64,000 nt of DNA from Amoebophrya sp. A120 (Eukaryota > Sar > Dinophyceae > Syndiniales > Amoebophryaceae). How positions within the stretch are numbered: position 1 is the first letter of the stretch; every line of letters starts with the position of its first letter. Below the pieces are notes generated by a model, which had not been told where the DNA came from, searched no databases, and saw nothing but the letters and a program-made list of their open reading frames with translations. Shown here in pieces: positions 1 through 10,477 of the stretch. The stretch lies in the NCBI GenBank assembly GCA_905178155.1, contig CAJINV010000004.1:6640933-6704932 (forward strand), given 5' to 3'. The translations under genes and the position numbers were made by a program.

Positions 1-236
1 ACGTGTGTTGCAGAGCAGGCAAGTGAGGCCGATTGTAAGCCTGTTTGGGGTTACAGCTCGAGCTGCTAAAGTAGCATGAGAAAATCGCTCTTCTTTGCCT
101 AAACAGCATGACAGAGTGGATTTAGGGACCGCCGAAATTTGTCTTGCACCACTTCCAAACTGGGTTCCAACTGGCATCCATTTTATGCATGACAAATTAT
201 TTCAACTTTGTAGATTTCAACTCTGACACATCCATA
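1..236. mobile_element. introner element IE1, family F, cut by window edge
   Basis: This is the 3' portion of a family F element. Its right end (CATTTTATGCATGACAAA... then TTTCAACTCTGACACATCCATA, 232-236 closing) matches the right ends of IE25, IE34 and IE38. The left end lies outside the window. The following ACAAA (237-241) would be the right copy of its target repeat. Confidence 0.85.
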
Positions 237-241
237 ACAAA

Positions 242-2441
242 GTTGAGACCTACTTGTCGCTTCGCGTGCAGCTTGCGGATGCGGTCGCGCAGCACCGTCT
301 GCGCGACCTCCCGCCCGGCAGTCTGTACGCGTTTCCGGTGCGCAACTTCCGGGAGCTGGCGACCGCGCACCGGTTCGTGGAGCTCACCTCGGCGGCGAAG
401 GACTCGGTCGGATCGCACATGAACCCGGCCAAGGACGACCACGGCATGCAGGCCTTCGCGTGCTGGTTGACGCGGGCAGCGGAGGGAAAGGGCGGCTGCG
501 TGGTCGAACTGCGGGCCGAGGCCGAGAAGATGGAGGGGTACCTGAAAAACGGGCTGTCGGGGGCGGAACCGACCAAGGACTCGGTGCAGCTGCTCAAACT
601 GATCCACAACACTCTCGGGAAAAGAAGTCCGGTTGGTGCTACTGCTACAACAACTGCGCTACAAGCAAAATCCTCGGCTCCTGTTGCGCTCCTCTCGTCC
701 GAAGAAATCGAAAACGAGACCCCCGCCTTGTGGGCGCGAACCGCGTCGCACTTCTACCAAACGGCCAAGACCACGGACACGGACAAGGTATGCAAGAAAA
801 AAACTACGTGAGTGTAAATCTGTGATGCAGAAAGTGCAAAACTGTGACACTTGTCATGCTGTGTCTGCGTCATACGCTACTTTCATACGTGTTTCCACGT
901 ATAGCTGCGCATGACAGATTTTCCCTGCAATGCAACGCTAATTTGTGATGCTGCTCTTCCTACACAGTTATTCTTACACAGTTTTTTTCCTGGATACAAG
1001 GTGACGTCCCACCAGTACCACAACCTGTACGGCAAGTACCTCCCACAGAAGCTTTCCGATACTGTATTGTGAGGAAAAATCCCCCCTCCCCATATCGAAA
1101 GCGGAATTTGTGTTGCTGTATTTGAGTACACAAATCACATCTGTCTTGCTAGAGAGGACTGCAGACCCATATCAAGCCTGAGCGGAGATGCTTTGACTTA
1201 GGCGCTTAGCATGAGAAGCGTCCGTGATGCTGGCTCACCAGCATGACAAACCGCCTCCATAATGGGACGGAAGCTGCTGCCCTTGTCTTCTTGCAACACA
1301 AACGTGATTTGTGACCTCAAATCAGCAACAACGACGGCTGGCCTACGGATATTAGGTGGAAAACAGGCTCAAATCAGCAACACAAATTTTCGAAAACCTA
1401 CCTCTTCAATATGGGGAGGGGGGATTTTTCCTTGCGATATACTGCCAAAACCGCCAAGCCGCTGTTCGAGATCGGACTCGGGTGCAACATGGGGTACGGG
1501 CCGGGGGCCTCCGCGCAGCTCTGGCAAAAGCTCGGGTGGAAGGACGTGCACTTCATGGAGATGGACCGGGCCTGCCTGGAGAACTGGAAGGAGAAGGTCA
1601 CCCAGGGGGGCTACCAGGTGCACGTCGGCGACCAGGAGGCGAGCGCGGCGCTGGAGGAGGTCAAGGCCAACCTGGACTTCGAGGTGGAGGTGGTTGTGGA
1701 CGACGGCGGGCACTGGAACAAGCAAATTCTCACCTCCTTCTACACCCTGTGGCCGATCGTGCGCAACGGCGGGTTTTACTTCGTCGAGGACTGGGCGGAA
1801 GTTGCCTACTTATCCTGTGCAAAAGTATCGTAATCGTACTAATCGCCGTCTTGCATGACAGATCCAGCAAGTAAGGTAAACCAGCATTACAAATTGCATT
1901 TTTTCTCTTGAAAAAATTTGTCTTGCAATTTATACTAGTGCGATGCTTTTCCTTTTGCATTGCATACTACTACACCGGCTACTACGACGCCCCGAAAAAC
2001 GGCGTCGCGCGGCCGGGCGACGTATCAAATGCAAAAATGTCTGGGTCTGGAAACTTGTGATGCTGCGTTGGGATGAATAGGGAATGCTCTGCAATGCACA
2101 GCCAAGCATGAGAAATATCTGCGCTTCTTTGTGTTGCGCTTTTTGCACGACAAACTACGTTTTTGCATGACAGGCAAAAGGGTCTCTTCTTGGACACGCA
2201 TCGCAAACTTTTTGGTCATCCCAGACAAGCATGACAAATCTCGCAGTCTTCCAGACCCAGACACTTTTGCATTTGATACGACGAGAAACCGGGCACCTTC
2301 CAGTGGGAGATCGGCATGATGCTGCGCCACCTGTTCTGCAAACCGCTGAAGACGCCCTGCTACGGCAACTTTGCCTTCGTCGAGACGCAGTTCAGCCACG
2401 TGCTGTTTCGGAAGGGCGGGGAGGAGACGGAGGGGTTGTGA
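242..2441 (+). CDS. class I SAM-dependent methyltransferase, 5' end outside window
   Basis: The C-terminal 394 residues are present in five exons: 242-788, 1002-1064, 1445-1810, 1972-2022 and 2284-2441 (stop TGA). Numbering from base 242, residues 1-180 are an unrecognised, Ala-rich region. A YHNLYGKYL motif follows near residue 190, then the SAM-binding glycine loop EIGLGCNMGYGPG (212-224), an acidic residue E242-M-D at the end of the next strand, GDQ at 265-267, VVDDGGH (287-293) and a closing FYFVEDW strand. This order is typical of stand-alone small-molecule or sugar O-methyltransferases of the Methyltransf_24-like kind; the substrate cannot be told. All four internal introns are introner elements (families K, B, D, A), and IE1 precedes the first visible exon. 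The adjacent gene is also a methyltransferase but is not similar in motif order. Confidence 0.8.
789..996. mobile_element. introner element IE2, family K
   Basis: The ends are TATGCAAGAAAAAAACT and, on the other strand, TATCCAGGAAAAAAACTG. It is flanked by perfect CAAGG repeats (784-788 and 997-1001). Removal joins GAC AAG G|TG ACG in the methyltransferase gene. The other family K copy is IE20. Confidence 0.88.
1065..1439. mobile_element. introner element IE3, family B
   Basis: This is the longest element here (375 bp). The left end carries GGAAAAATCCCCCCTCCCC and the right end its inverse before GCGATA. The target repeats are perfect TACTG (1060-1064, 1440-1444). Removal joins TCC GAT ACT G|CC AAA just upstream of the SAM-binding loop. 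Confidence 0.92.
1811..1966. mobile_element. introner element IE4, family D
   Basis: This is a short family D element with ends TATCCTGTGCAAAAGTATCG and ...GCATTGCATA. It is flanked by perfect CTACT repeats (1806-1810, 1967-1971). Neither the repeat nor the end offers a GT start at any sliding position, so the intron is non-canonical. Confidence 0.9.
2023..2278 (-). mobile_element. introner element IE5, family A (subgroup A1)
   Basis: Ends TATCAAATGCAAAAATGTCT / AGACACTTTTGCATTTGATA, with perfect CGACG repeats (2018-2022, 2279-2283). The interior matches IE6 and is the reverse complement of IE16 and IE47, hence the minus sign. Removal joins GGC GAC G|AG AAA in the methyltransferase gene. Confidence 0.94.
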
Positions 2442-3867
2442 GACGGAAGAGCTTACTTCTGCTTCTGCTGCAGCCTTCGAATCGGATTTTTTACGGGATT
2501 CGGTTGCTGTTCGGACCAGTATCAAATTCTGAGCTTTGAGAACTGCAACTGCCTCACGTTATATCGATTTGACATTTCTAGAACGAGATTGGAGTTTAGA
2601 GTTACGTGATATGTACAATTATCGCCCCCAAAAGTTTTCGCAATTAATGATTTCAAGTAAGAATAAAAGTAGTTTCCGAGAAGTAAATAAAAAAATCAAA
2701 ATGCGCTCTGTGTCTGTTGCTGGAATATCTGATAAAAGTAAACCAAAGAACGAACGCGGAGTCAAGTTAGTGTACAAACGAATTTTGACGTTCTTCTTCT
2801 TGCTCTGTTTACTGCATTGTATCGAAAGATGGAGGTTGTAGTGATAACCCCTGTAAGAGTAACCCCGTACTTGTCGCCCTCTCCCTTTGTCTGACACTAC
2901 AAGCGAAAAGCTAGACCACGGAAGTATGTTGAATCTGTACGCTGACCGTGCTTGCTAGATGAAGACAACGTAGGTAATAGTACTTTGCGATTGCGTTTGC
3001 GACGGCCTCTAACAAGTAAAGGTCTGCAACAACTGTTTCTGTGGCTGAAAATATTTGTCGCCGAGGGAAATTTGTGTCGTGAGAGGAAATAGAATTCAAA
3101 AACGGGAAAAGTCGGTATTGGTCATCACTCAAAGTCTGTATTCGTCAATTCGCAAATTTTTTTGGAACATCATCTCAAGGTTCGGTCGAGTGTATTGTTT
3201 TGGTACTTACAGGAAGCGGATTTTTGTTTTCGTTGCTCGCAAAAAGCAGTTAAGAGTGCTCGGGCCTTTGTTCTCGGTCAACATCTGTGCGAGAGTAAGA
3301 GTCAGCGCAACCGCATGAGGAAGTGCTAAGCTCGGGTTGTAGGCCTCGTCTCCCTGTTGCCAAATAAAGCAAATTTTCGCGATTTCGAGCAGTGCTAGTA
3401 CCCAATGAAAGTATCGCCCCCCAGTTTAGTATAAGTACTTTATCTTTTTTCAATCTACGATACGCGATAGTCTGTTTCTGGTCTTGCGGACAACTCCTTG
3501 TACAGTGAAGTGAGTTGTTTTCCGATAGGTCGGCAGCACAAGGATAAGATGATGCCGGTTATGAATTCATCGTCATGAAGATATTTGCCTGATATTGAAT
3601 CTTGTTGCAGGGAGCCCCTGGTTGACGTTTTGATAAAGTACAACTCATTTGGTAAAATTTAATTTCAAAAACACAAATAGGAGCTCGCTGCTCGCTGCGA
3701 GAAAACCAGCAGATTCGTGTGTAACTAAAGTCTTTTTTTTCATCAACACCTGATTTTGTTCTCTTTGCCCTGTATCTGAGGACCGGACTGTTCCAAACAG
3801 AACACGGGGCGGAAACTAAGGCGATAAAAGTTTTCCTAGACCCCAACTTTCCTCCTCGACGATCAAC
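2442..3867. other. intergenic spacer
   Basis: AT-richer DNA between two methyltransferase genes. I see no coding pattern, RNA gene or introner element. Short open frames on both strands lack the codon bias and GC content of neighbouring exons. Poly-T runs occur around 3730. It must hold the 3' UTR of the first gene and the promoter of the next, but neither can be delimited. Confidence 0.6.
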
Positions 3868-6059
3868 ATGTCCTCCCCAACAACTCCCATCCCGCCGATG
3901 TTGAAGAGTGTAGCAGCCGGGAGGAGCACTTCCACCTCCTCCCGCAGCCTCCAGGATGCCATGCGAGAACTGTGTGACGCGGTAGCGAGCGAATTCCAGC
4001 TGGAGCCCGCCGCTGTGCGACGTCTCGCTGCCCTGGAGAAGCGGATCTCGAGCAACATGAATTTAGCTGCGCAGGGGGAAAACGGCGAGGACGAGGAGGA
4101 GGAGGAGGAAAATGAAACGAACAAAACCGAGTACGTGTCCGTCACGAACGTGGTCAAACTCCCGGAGGTATCAACTGCAAAAATGTCTGGGTCTGGAAAT
4201 TTGTAATGCTGCGTTGGGAAAAATAGTGAATGCTCTGTAATGCACAGGCAAGCACGAGAAATATCTGCGCTTCTTTGTGTTGCGTTTTTCGCATGACAAA
4301 CTGCGTTTTTGCATGACAGGCAAAAGGGTCTCTTCTTGGACACGCATCACAAACTTTTTGGTCATGCCAGACCAGCATGACAAATCTCAATCAAAATCTT
4401 CCAGACCCAGGCGCTTTTGCATTTGATAGCAGGGCAAGCAGCTGCAGGACCTCACCCTGGACGACCTCGCCAAGGCCATTCAGGACCGACGGGAAGAGCT
4501 TGCCCGGGCGAACAAGCTGCGTGGTGCGACGAGTGAGGACGTGCAGGAGCAAGACCTGCTTGCAGCTGAAGGCACCACTACGGAAGATAGCATGAAGGCC
4601 GTGCCGTTCCTGCTCCGCTTCTGTCTCGGAGAGTTTCACTACGGCCAGCGGGCGACGAAGATGTTGCCGGGGCAAAAGGAAATGCTGGGGCAGATGGGAA
4701 CAAATAACGGTAACCAGGCGAACGAAAATTATACTGGCTATGGCAGCTCAGCCGCTTCATCGCCAAACAACACGCCGATGGGAATAAATACTAGTAGTGG
4801 AGGAACTACAACAGCTGGCGGCGGACAGTTTCCAGGCGGCGGGGCAAAGAACAAAAACTCTACTAATGATAGCTCCTCCCTCAACCCCGACGCAGTCATA
4901 CAGCAGCCCAGTACGAGCCGCGTCACCACAGCCTCAACCTCTGAATTGGAAAAACAGGAATCTACGACGGTGCAGGAGTCGGAGCACTCCGACACCACAG
5001 TATCCACTTCCGCACCCAGCTCTGCAACGTCGACGCTCGGCGGTGCGAATCGTGGTGACAATACCAAGGCAGATGTGAAGACGGTGTTGCAGCAGCAGGT
5101 GAATCATGTTGATCCCGCGCCAGCTACTTCTAACCAAGAAATAAATACCACAGCTACAACAACTTCCTCCCATTCCGACGCGGTGTCCGCGGCTTTTGAC
5201 TGCCTCGCCCGGGAGGCGAAGTTCAGTCACTTGCACCAGGTGGCCGGGTGGGTGGATCTGGACGACAAGAAAATCTGGGATGACTACGTGATCGACACCA
5301 TGCAGGGCAAAGTCCTCCCCGGCGACCGGGTTTTTGAGGCGGGGTGCGGGGTGCTCGCTTTTTTGCGGTCCCTGCAGGAATCCGTGCCCGGGCCGGTTAC
5401 CATCGGTGGAGTGGACGGGGCGAAGAAGACCATCGAGTTGGTCCGCTCGGACTTGGCGCCGGTGGAGGACCGGGTATAAAGATTTATGATATCTTTATGT
5501 GAATAAAAATTTTGGTAACTGCTACGTACTGCACTGACACGACTTCGAATGCAATTTAGATTTGATCAACGCATGACAAACGGCTTCTCGTAACTAAGGG
5601 GGTTCTGCATCACAAAAAACATTCCGCACACACGACAACACATCAAAACTACAGGACAACTTTTCCGTCGGTCTCCTCCCGGATGCGCTGACGCAGTTTG
5701 AAGAAAACTCCTGGGACGTGGTGGTCTGCAACTCGGTGTTTCAGTACCTTGCCGACAAGGACCAGGCCAAGCGCGCGGTGGACAACATGCTCCGGATGGC
5801 CAGGAAGTGGGTCATCATTGCGGATGTACTGGATGCGAAGTACCACGACCAGTCGAACGCCAGGATTGCCCAGATGGAATGGACCAAGGGCGTCCCGGAG
5901 TACCGGTCCTATGAGAAGAAGTGGTGGGAAGACAACTTCGACTACATTGGGTCGGGGAATTTGGTTTCTATTCGCCATGTCGAGTGCCCGCACTACGCGC
6001 GGCGAAAGGAACGGTACGTCGTCTACATCGAGAAAAACGCGCCGGTGCTGGTGGCTTGA
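3868..6059 (+). CDS. class I SAM-dependent methyltransferase with long low-complexity N-terminal half
   Basis: 581 residues in exons 3868-4167/8, 4434-5473 and 5655-6059 (TGA). Residues 1-100 contain an acidic run (EDEEEEEEN), and residues about 160-340 are Ser/Thr/Gly/Asn-rich and probably disordered. The catalytic domain is about residues 355-581. It has D-x-V-F-E-A-G-C-G (motif I, E and GCG near residue 401), GVDGAKK (motif II), then, in the last exon, LLPDAL, SWDVVVCNSVFQYL (motif IV and the following helix) and a WVIIADVLD strand. This is the pattern of small-molecule methyltransferases of the UbiE/Methyltransf_11-25 kind. A Trp/Tyr-rich C-terminal segment ends the protein. IE6 interrupts the N-terminal half. 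An ordinary GT-AG intron (5474-5654) lies inside the catalytic domain, between motifs II and IV. The substrate is unknown. ATG 3868 is the first in frame. Confidence 0.8.
4169..4428 (-). mobile_element. introner element IE6, family A (subgroup A1)
   Basis: The interior is nearly identical to IE5 and opposite to IE16/IE47. The flanks are GGAGG (4164-4168) and GCAGG (4429-4433), one mismatch. Here the junction can be read as a proper GT-AG intron (GTATC...GCAG, 4168-4432), joining CCG GAG|GGC AAG. Confidence 0.92.
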
Positions 6060-7880
6060 GGTGGAAATAGGGTTCATCTGGAGAAGTGGGATTTGACGAG
6101 ATCGCCAGTTGACCGTACAACTGGTAACACTCCACTGTTTTGTTCTTTCTGGAACTGTAGACTGAAACGTATAGTTAGATTTCAAAAATTTCCGTTTTTT
6201 TTTTTTGCTCCTACAGCGATCAGTTTTTTGTAAAAATGTGGGTACTCGCAATTCTTTTTTTTTGTCCGCAGCATTGTCTCGTTCTCGCGACAACTGCTCG
6301 AGATTGGTCTACCGTTTTGCGGGCAAGTACTAGGAGGTAGATGTTTCTGTGCAAATTGAAAACTTGTGGTCGCAACAATTCTTTATTTAGACGACTTTCA
6401 GACTCCAGTCTCCAGAAGTTTTAGTCTTACGAGAGGTAGGAAAGTTCTGTTGCCTACAAGAAATTGTCAAAGAAATGATAATGAACAACACGCTATAGCG
6501 TTACACAGATGCGCAGCAAGACTGAGATACATAGATTGATGCCCATGCTAAAAATCCTAGTAGAGCTAATATGGCTACCTGTGAAAAAACTTTGTGTATA
6601 ATGCTCTGCCAACACCAACTCTAAGTCTAACATGATGTTTCGTTTGCGTCCGCCAGACAGGTAAGGATAGGACATAGTTCTCAAAACCCTCTTAGCCATT
6701 TTGCTTTTATTGTAGTCTGCTGCGAGCACCTTGCTATGCTGCGTATAGCATCCGCATTCGCAAAGACTGCGCTACACAGCACGCGAGAGGAAGCAAGTAA
6801 CCCATCGCATATCGTCCATAACATTCTTCTTGTGCACAGAATTTTGTCGCGCATTTTATTTCTGACAAGGTAAAACCTAAACAACATCGCCATTCGTAAC
6901 TACAATCTGTGTGTGTATGATAATGAGAAAGACAGGCGTGTTTGTAGTTGTAGTCACAGCTACTGCAAAATGCTAAGCATGACTGGAAATAGAAGGCATG
7001 GACGCAGCAGTGGCTCTCTGAAAAAATCAAGATCCGCCTACCGAGCGGAATCATGAAAGAAAAATAAGCATACTACTTCAAAGTCTACATCCACAAAAAA
7101 GGCGACGCGAGCTCTACCCTCGCATTGTTTTTTTTCCCCATTTGACAGAAACGAAACACGAACTCATACTCAGACTTACTCCAACATCCCTGGACGAGAT
7201 GCGAGCTTTTTCAAGTTTTTTCTTCCTGACAAAATGAAAATAGACGGAGGTTACCGTAGCTGAGAGTGTCTACAACAACGAACTACCTTACTATCGTCGT
7301 AAAAGTGTTCAATCTGAAGCGTTGAAGTCTGGTGCTCTCTTGCCCGCGGCAGATGTGCACCCGTTGTTTCTTTTGTCTTTCACATGACTATGTCATTTAA
7401 CATTTTCCCGTTCTCACGTCACCGACGAGCAGACAAGATTACCTACTACATGCAGCAGCGCTAGCGTTTATTGGAATCTTATGAAGATCAATTTTGTTTG
7501 AAACGAGATCAAGTGCGGTAGAAGTAGAACATTATATTTTGATTGCTCGTTGTGACGGTTTGGGTTTCCGAAAGAATTCTCACAGCGAAAAAAAACATTT
7601 ATGGGGTCAACGAGAAAACGCTTTTTTTGGAAATGAACCATTAGGGAACGCAGTTGTACAAGGAGAAAAGAACAACGTCTAAAGTTTCCGATAACTCATC
7701 GGTGCTTTGGAGGAAAAACGACGGAATACAAAAATCTGTGTGAATAAGCGAAGGCACGACCTTGGGAAAGAGAAGTTTAAAGTCGAAAGCAACACGAAGT
7801 ACTATCTTCTACGCCAAAAAGAACGACTCTATCTCAATTCTGCCTTTAAGCTCTTTTCCAAAAAGAACATCAAACCAAAA
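6060..7880. other. intergenic spacer
   Basis: 1.8 kb of AT-rich DNA. Homopolymer T/A tracts occur at about 6190-6270 and 7120-7140. No convincing coding frame, tRNA or introner element was seen. The frame open upstream of the TIM17 start (from 7707) has no ATG and differs in composition from the coding part, so it is probably 5' UTR. Confidence 0.6.
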
Positions 7881-9078
7881 ATGGCCGCGACGACCCGTTG
7901 GGAGCAACAGCACGACCGCGACACGGGTCGCGAACCCTGCCCCGACCGCATCGTGGAAGACCTGGGGGGCGCGTTCGGCATGGGTTGCGTTGGCGGGTTT
8001 CTGTGGCACTTCGTCCGCGGGGCGCGGAACTCGCCGAAGGGGGAGCGGCTCGCCGGCGCGCTGTACCACGGGAAGTCGCGGGCGCCCATTCTGGGCGGCA
8101 ACTTCGCGGTGTGGGGTGGCTGTTTCGCGACCTGTGACTGCACCCTGCAGTACATTCGCCGGACCGACGACTCCTGGAACAGCATCATGTCCGGGTTCCT
8201 GACCGGCGGCATCCTCGCGGCCCGCGCGGGCTGGAAGCAGGCGGGCAAGAACGCGGTGGTGGGCGGAGTGATCCTCACCTGCATCGAGGGCGTGTCCGCG
8301 TTGCTGATGCGGTCCTACCAGAAGACCCCCCGGGAACAGGCCCTGGAGATGATCGAGTACGAGAAACAGTACGGACCGCCGCCGGGCACGCCGGGAGCAG
8401 AGGGTGGAGCAGCGGGAGGAGGTACCGGGATGAACATGGCCAGCATGATGTCGGGAATGTTCGGTGGGCAATCCGCCGCGGGGGGAGGTGAAAATAACGC
8501 AGCGGACGGTGGTGGTGAGCAGTCCTGGTTTTCCCAAGCGATCTATCGAATGCAAATATGTATGGGTCTGGAAGAATGCAAACTTCTCATGCATATTTTC
8601 CATGCCCCATGAGATTTGGAATACAGGACCTAGCATGACAGGTTCTGCGACGTCTCTATCATCCCTATCCTGCATGACAGACTGCCTCTAAACTTGTTCA
8701 AAAGAGGACAGCTTTTGGTAGTCATGCAACACAAATTTTTGTACGATCCAGAGAGACGTAGCACGACAAGTTCGTGTCCTCCCAGACCCAGACATATTTG
8801 CAATGCATACGATCAGCGGCGCCTCGTCTTCCAGTTCCAGCGACGGCAACATCAGTACTGGTGATGGAACTACTACCATGATGCCGGCAATGGACAACGG
8901 GATGCAAGCTTCAAGTGGTGCTTCTGCCTCCTCATCTTTCTTCCCCACCGAATCCTCCCTGTCCTTCGAGGGCGGCTTGATTCCAGAAGGGCTGAGCAGC
9001 GCCGGGGCGGCCGCCGCACACGACTCCACGACGTCGTCGAAGCCTTCCGGGTCCTGGTTCCGCTTGCCAAGACGGTGA
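7881..9078 (+). CDS. TIM17: mitochondrial inner-membrane translocase subunit Tim17
   Basis: 308 residues in two exons (7881-8543, 8815-9078). The N-terminal 150 residues are a full Tim17 domain. It has the family signature PDRIVEDLGGAFGMGCVGG, the second-helix GNFAVWGGCFATCDC, YIRRTDDSWNSIMSGFLTGG, and a last helix NAVVGGVILTCIEGV; these correspond to the four membrane segments. Tim17 lines the presequence translocase TIM23 in the inner mitochondrial membrane, so the organism imports proteins into a mitochondrion. The C-terminal 150 residues are a Gly/Met/Ser-rich extension (MNMASMMSGMFGG, then Ser runs) far longer than in yeast or animals. IE7 falls inside that extension. The start ATG follows CAAACCAAAA and is the first ATG in frame. 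Confidence 0.95.
8544..8809 (+). mobile_element. introner element IE7, family A (subgroup A4)
   Basis: Ends TATCGAATGCAAATATGT / ATATTTGCAATGCATA, with perfect CGATC repeats (8539-8543, 8810-8814). Every sliding alignment of the intron start reads CG, GA, AT, TC, CT or TA, so no GT is possible. Removal joins CAA GCG ATC|AGC GGC in TIM17. The interior matches IE23, IE50 and IE56. Confidence 0.94.
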
Positions 9079-10477
9079 TTCTAATGGGGGACAGTTTTGA
9101 GTCAGGGTTTTTTCACCACGTAGCAAAGACACGCTTGTTCGAAAAAGACGACTTTTACCTACATCAACAACGGCGACCGACAAAAGTTCTTGAATCAGCA
9201 GTAATAAATAGAATCGGGGCAGCACAGTGGTCTACTTTTAGACGACAGTAGAAAACGAAAAACTAGCGACATGACGGAACTTTCTCTCGACACCTGAAAC
9301 AAGAAATGCAGTAGAGACCACCATTCTTCGTCCACCTCATCGGAGCTACATTTTCACTTTCACTAAAAACGTACACGGTTCTTCGTGATCACAAACGGAC
9401 GACGGAGACGGCGGATCATCCACGAGGACAATAACTTCAAGTACCGCCCATGCCCAACCAGCTCTTCTCTTCATCTGCTTCGACCTAGCAGGCTTTCTTG
9501 AGTGGCAACAGCAAAAATGAGAATCTTCTGGGGCGCACGACGGCGATTGGTTCTTCATGGGCAGGAGCTAGTGACACACTTCTTTTAAAAGCTCCTGCTC
9601 TACTCCAGAGTAGACGACACATTTGGACGAGTTGCGGCGGAACAGATCTGAAAAAATATCACCTGCTGTTCTTGTTGTATTGCATGCAAAATCTGCATCA
9701 TCTGCTGTCATGACGAAAGAACGAATGACCTCTACTTCTTGTGACCTTCTTTTTTTGTGTGTGTTTTGGGAAAAAATAGAAAATAGAATCGGCCAAAAGG
9801 AAGTGCCCTTCTTTCCTTCAGACCCGAGATGGTGTGGCGACGGGTGCAGGAGTAGTCCTTTCTGCGGCTCGCCTCCAGTGTGGTTTACCTGTTCTTTTGA
9901 GTATCTGTTCTATTGCAGTGGTCGAGAGATGACGAACTACAACTTCTACACGACGCATATTATTCTACTTACTTTCATGGTTCATCTAGTATCTCTATCT
10001 TCACGCTTTGGACACACAATGCAGTTCTTTTCGTCAAGACCAGGTACAATACCATGGACTTTACTTCTTCTCCGGCTTTACGTAGTTGGTAAATGTCATT
10101 TTGACCAAAGCAACATCTCGTAATATTGTCATTGTGACGAAAGAAGTAACAAATGAGAGAGGCACGACCGTGTGTTTGTGTGTGTGTGAGCGGAAGTAAT
10201 AGACCCACGCTGCCGGTGTGGCGGTGTGTGCATTTTGTGTATGTATTCTTCAGACATCACGAACACTATAGTGACAGTCGAGCAGTTTGGACAATCACAA
10301 TATTTTATCTCTTTCGTTTTCCTGTGCGTTGTTCCTGAATTATTTGCAATTCAGTGTAGCAAAGAATCAGTCCTCTGTCAGTTTTATTTCGGGGGTTTTC
10401 CTACTTCCGAGACCGAGTGTTTCCTGTCTGCGTGCAACTCTTCCTATCTGTAAATCGATCCTCATCCTCGTCAAGAT
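9079..10477. other. intergenic spacer
   Basis: No gene recognised. A short GT-rich run (about 10170-10192) is a microsatellite-like patch. Open frames here have AT-rich codons and Phe/Leu/Ser/Cys-heavy translations unlike neighbouring exons. Confidence 0.6.
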
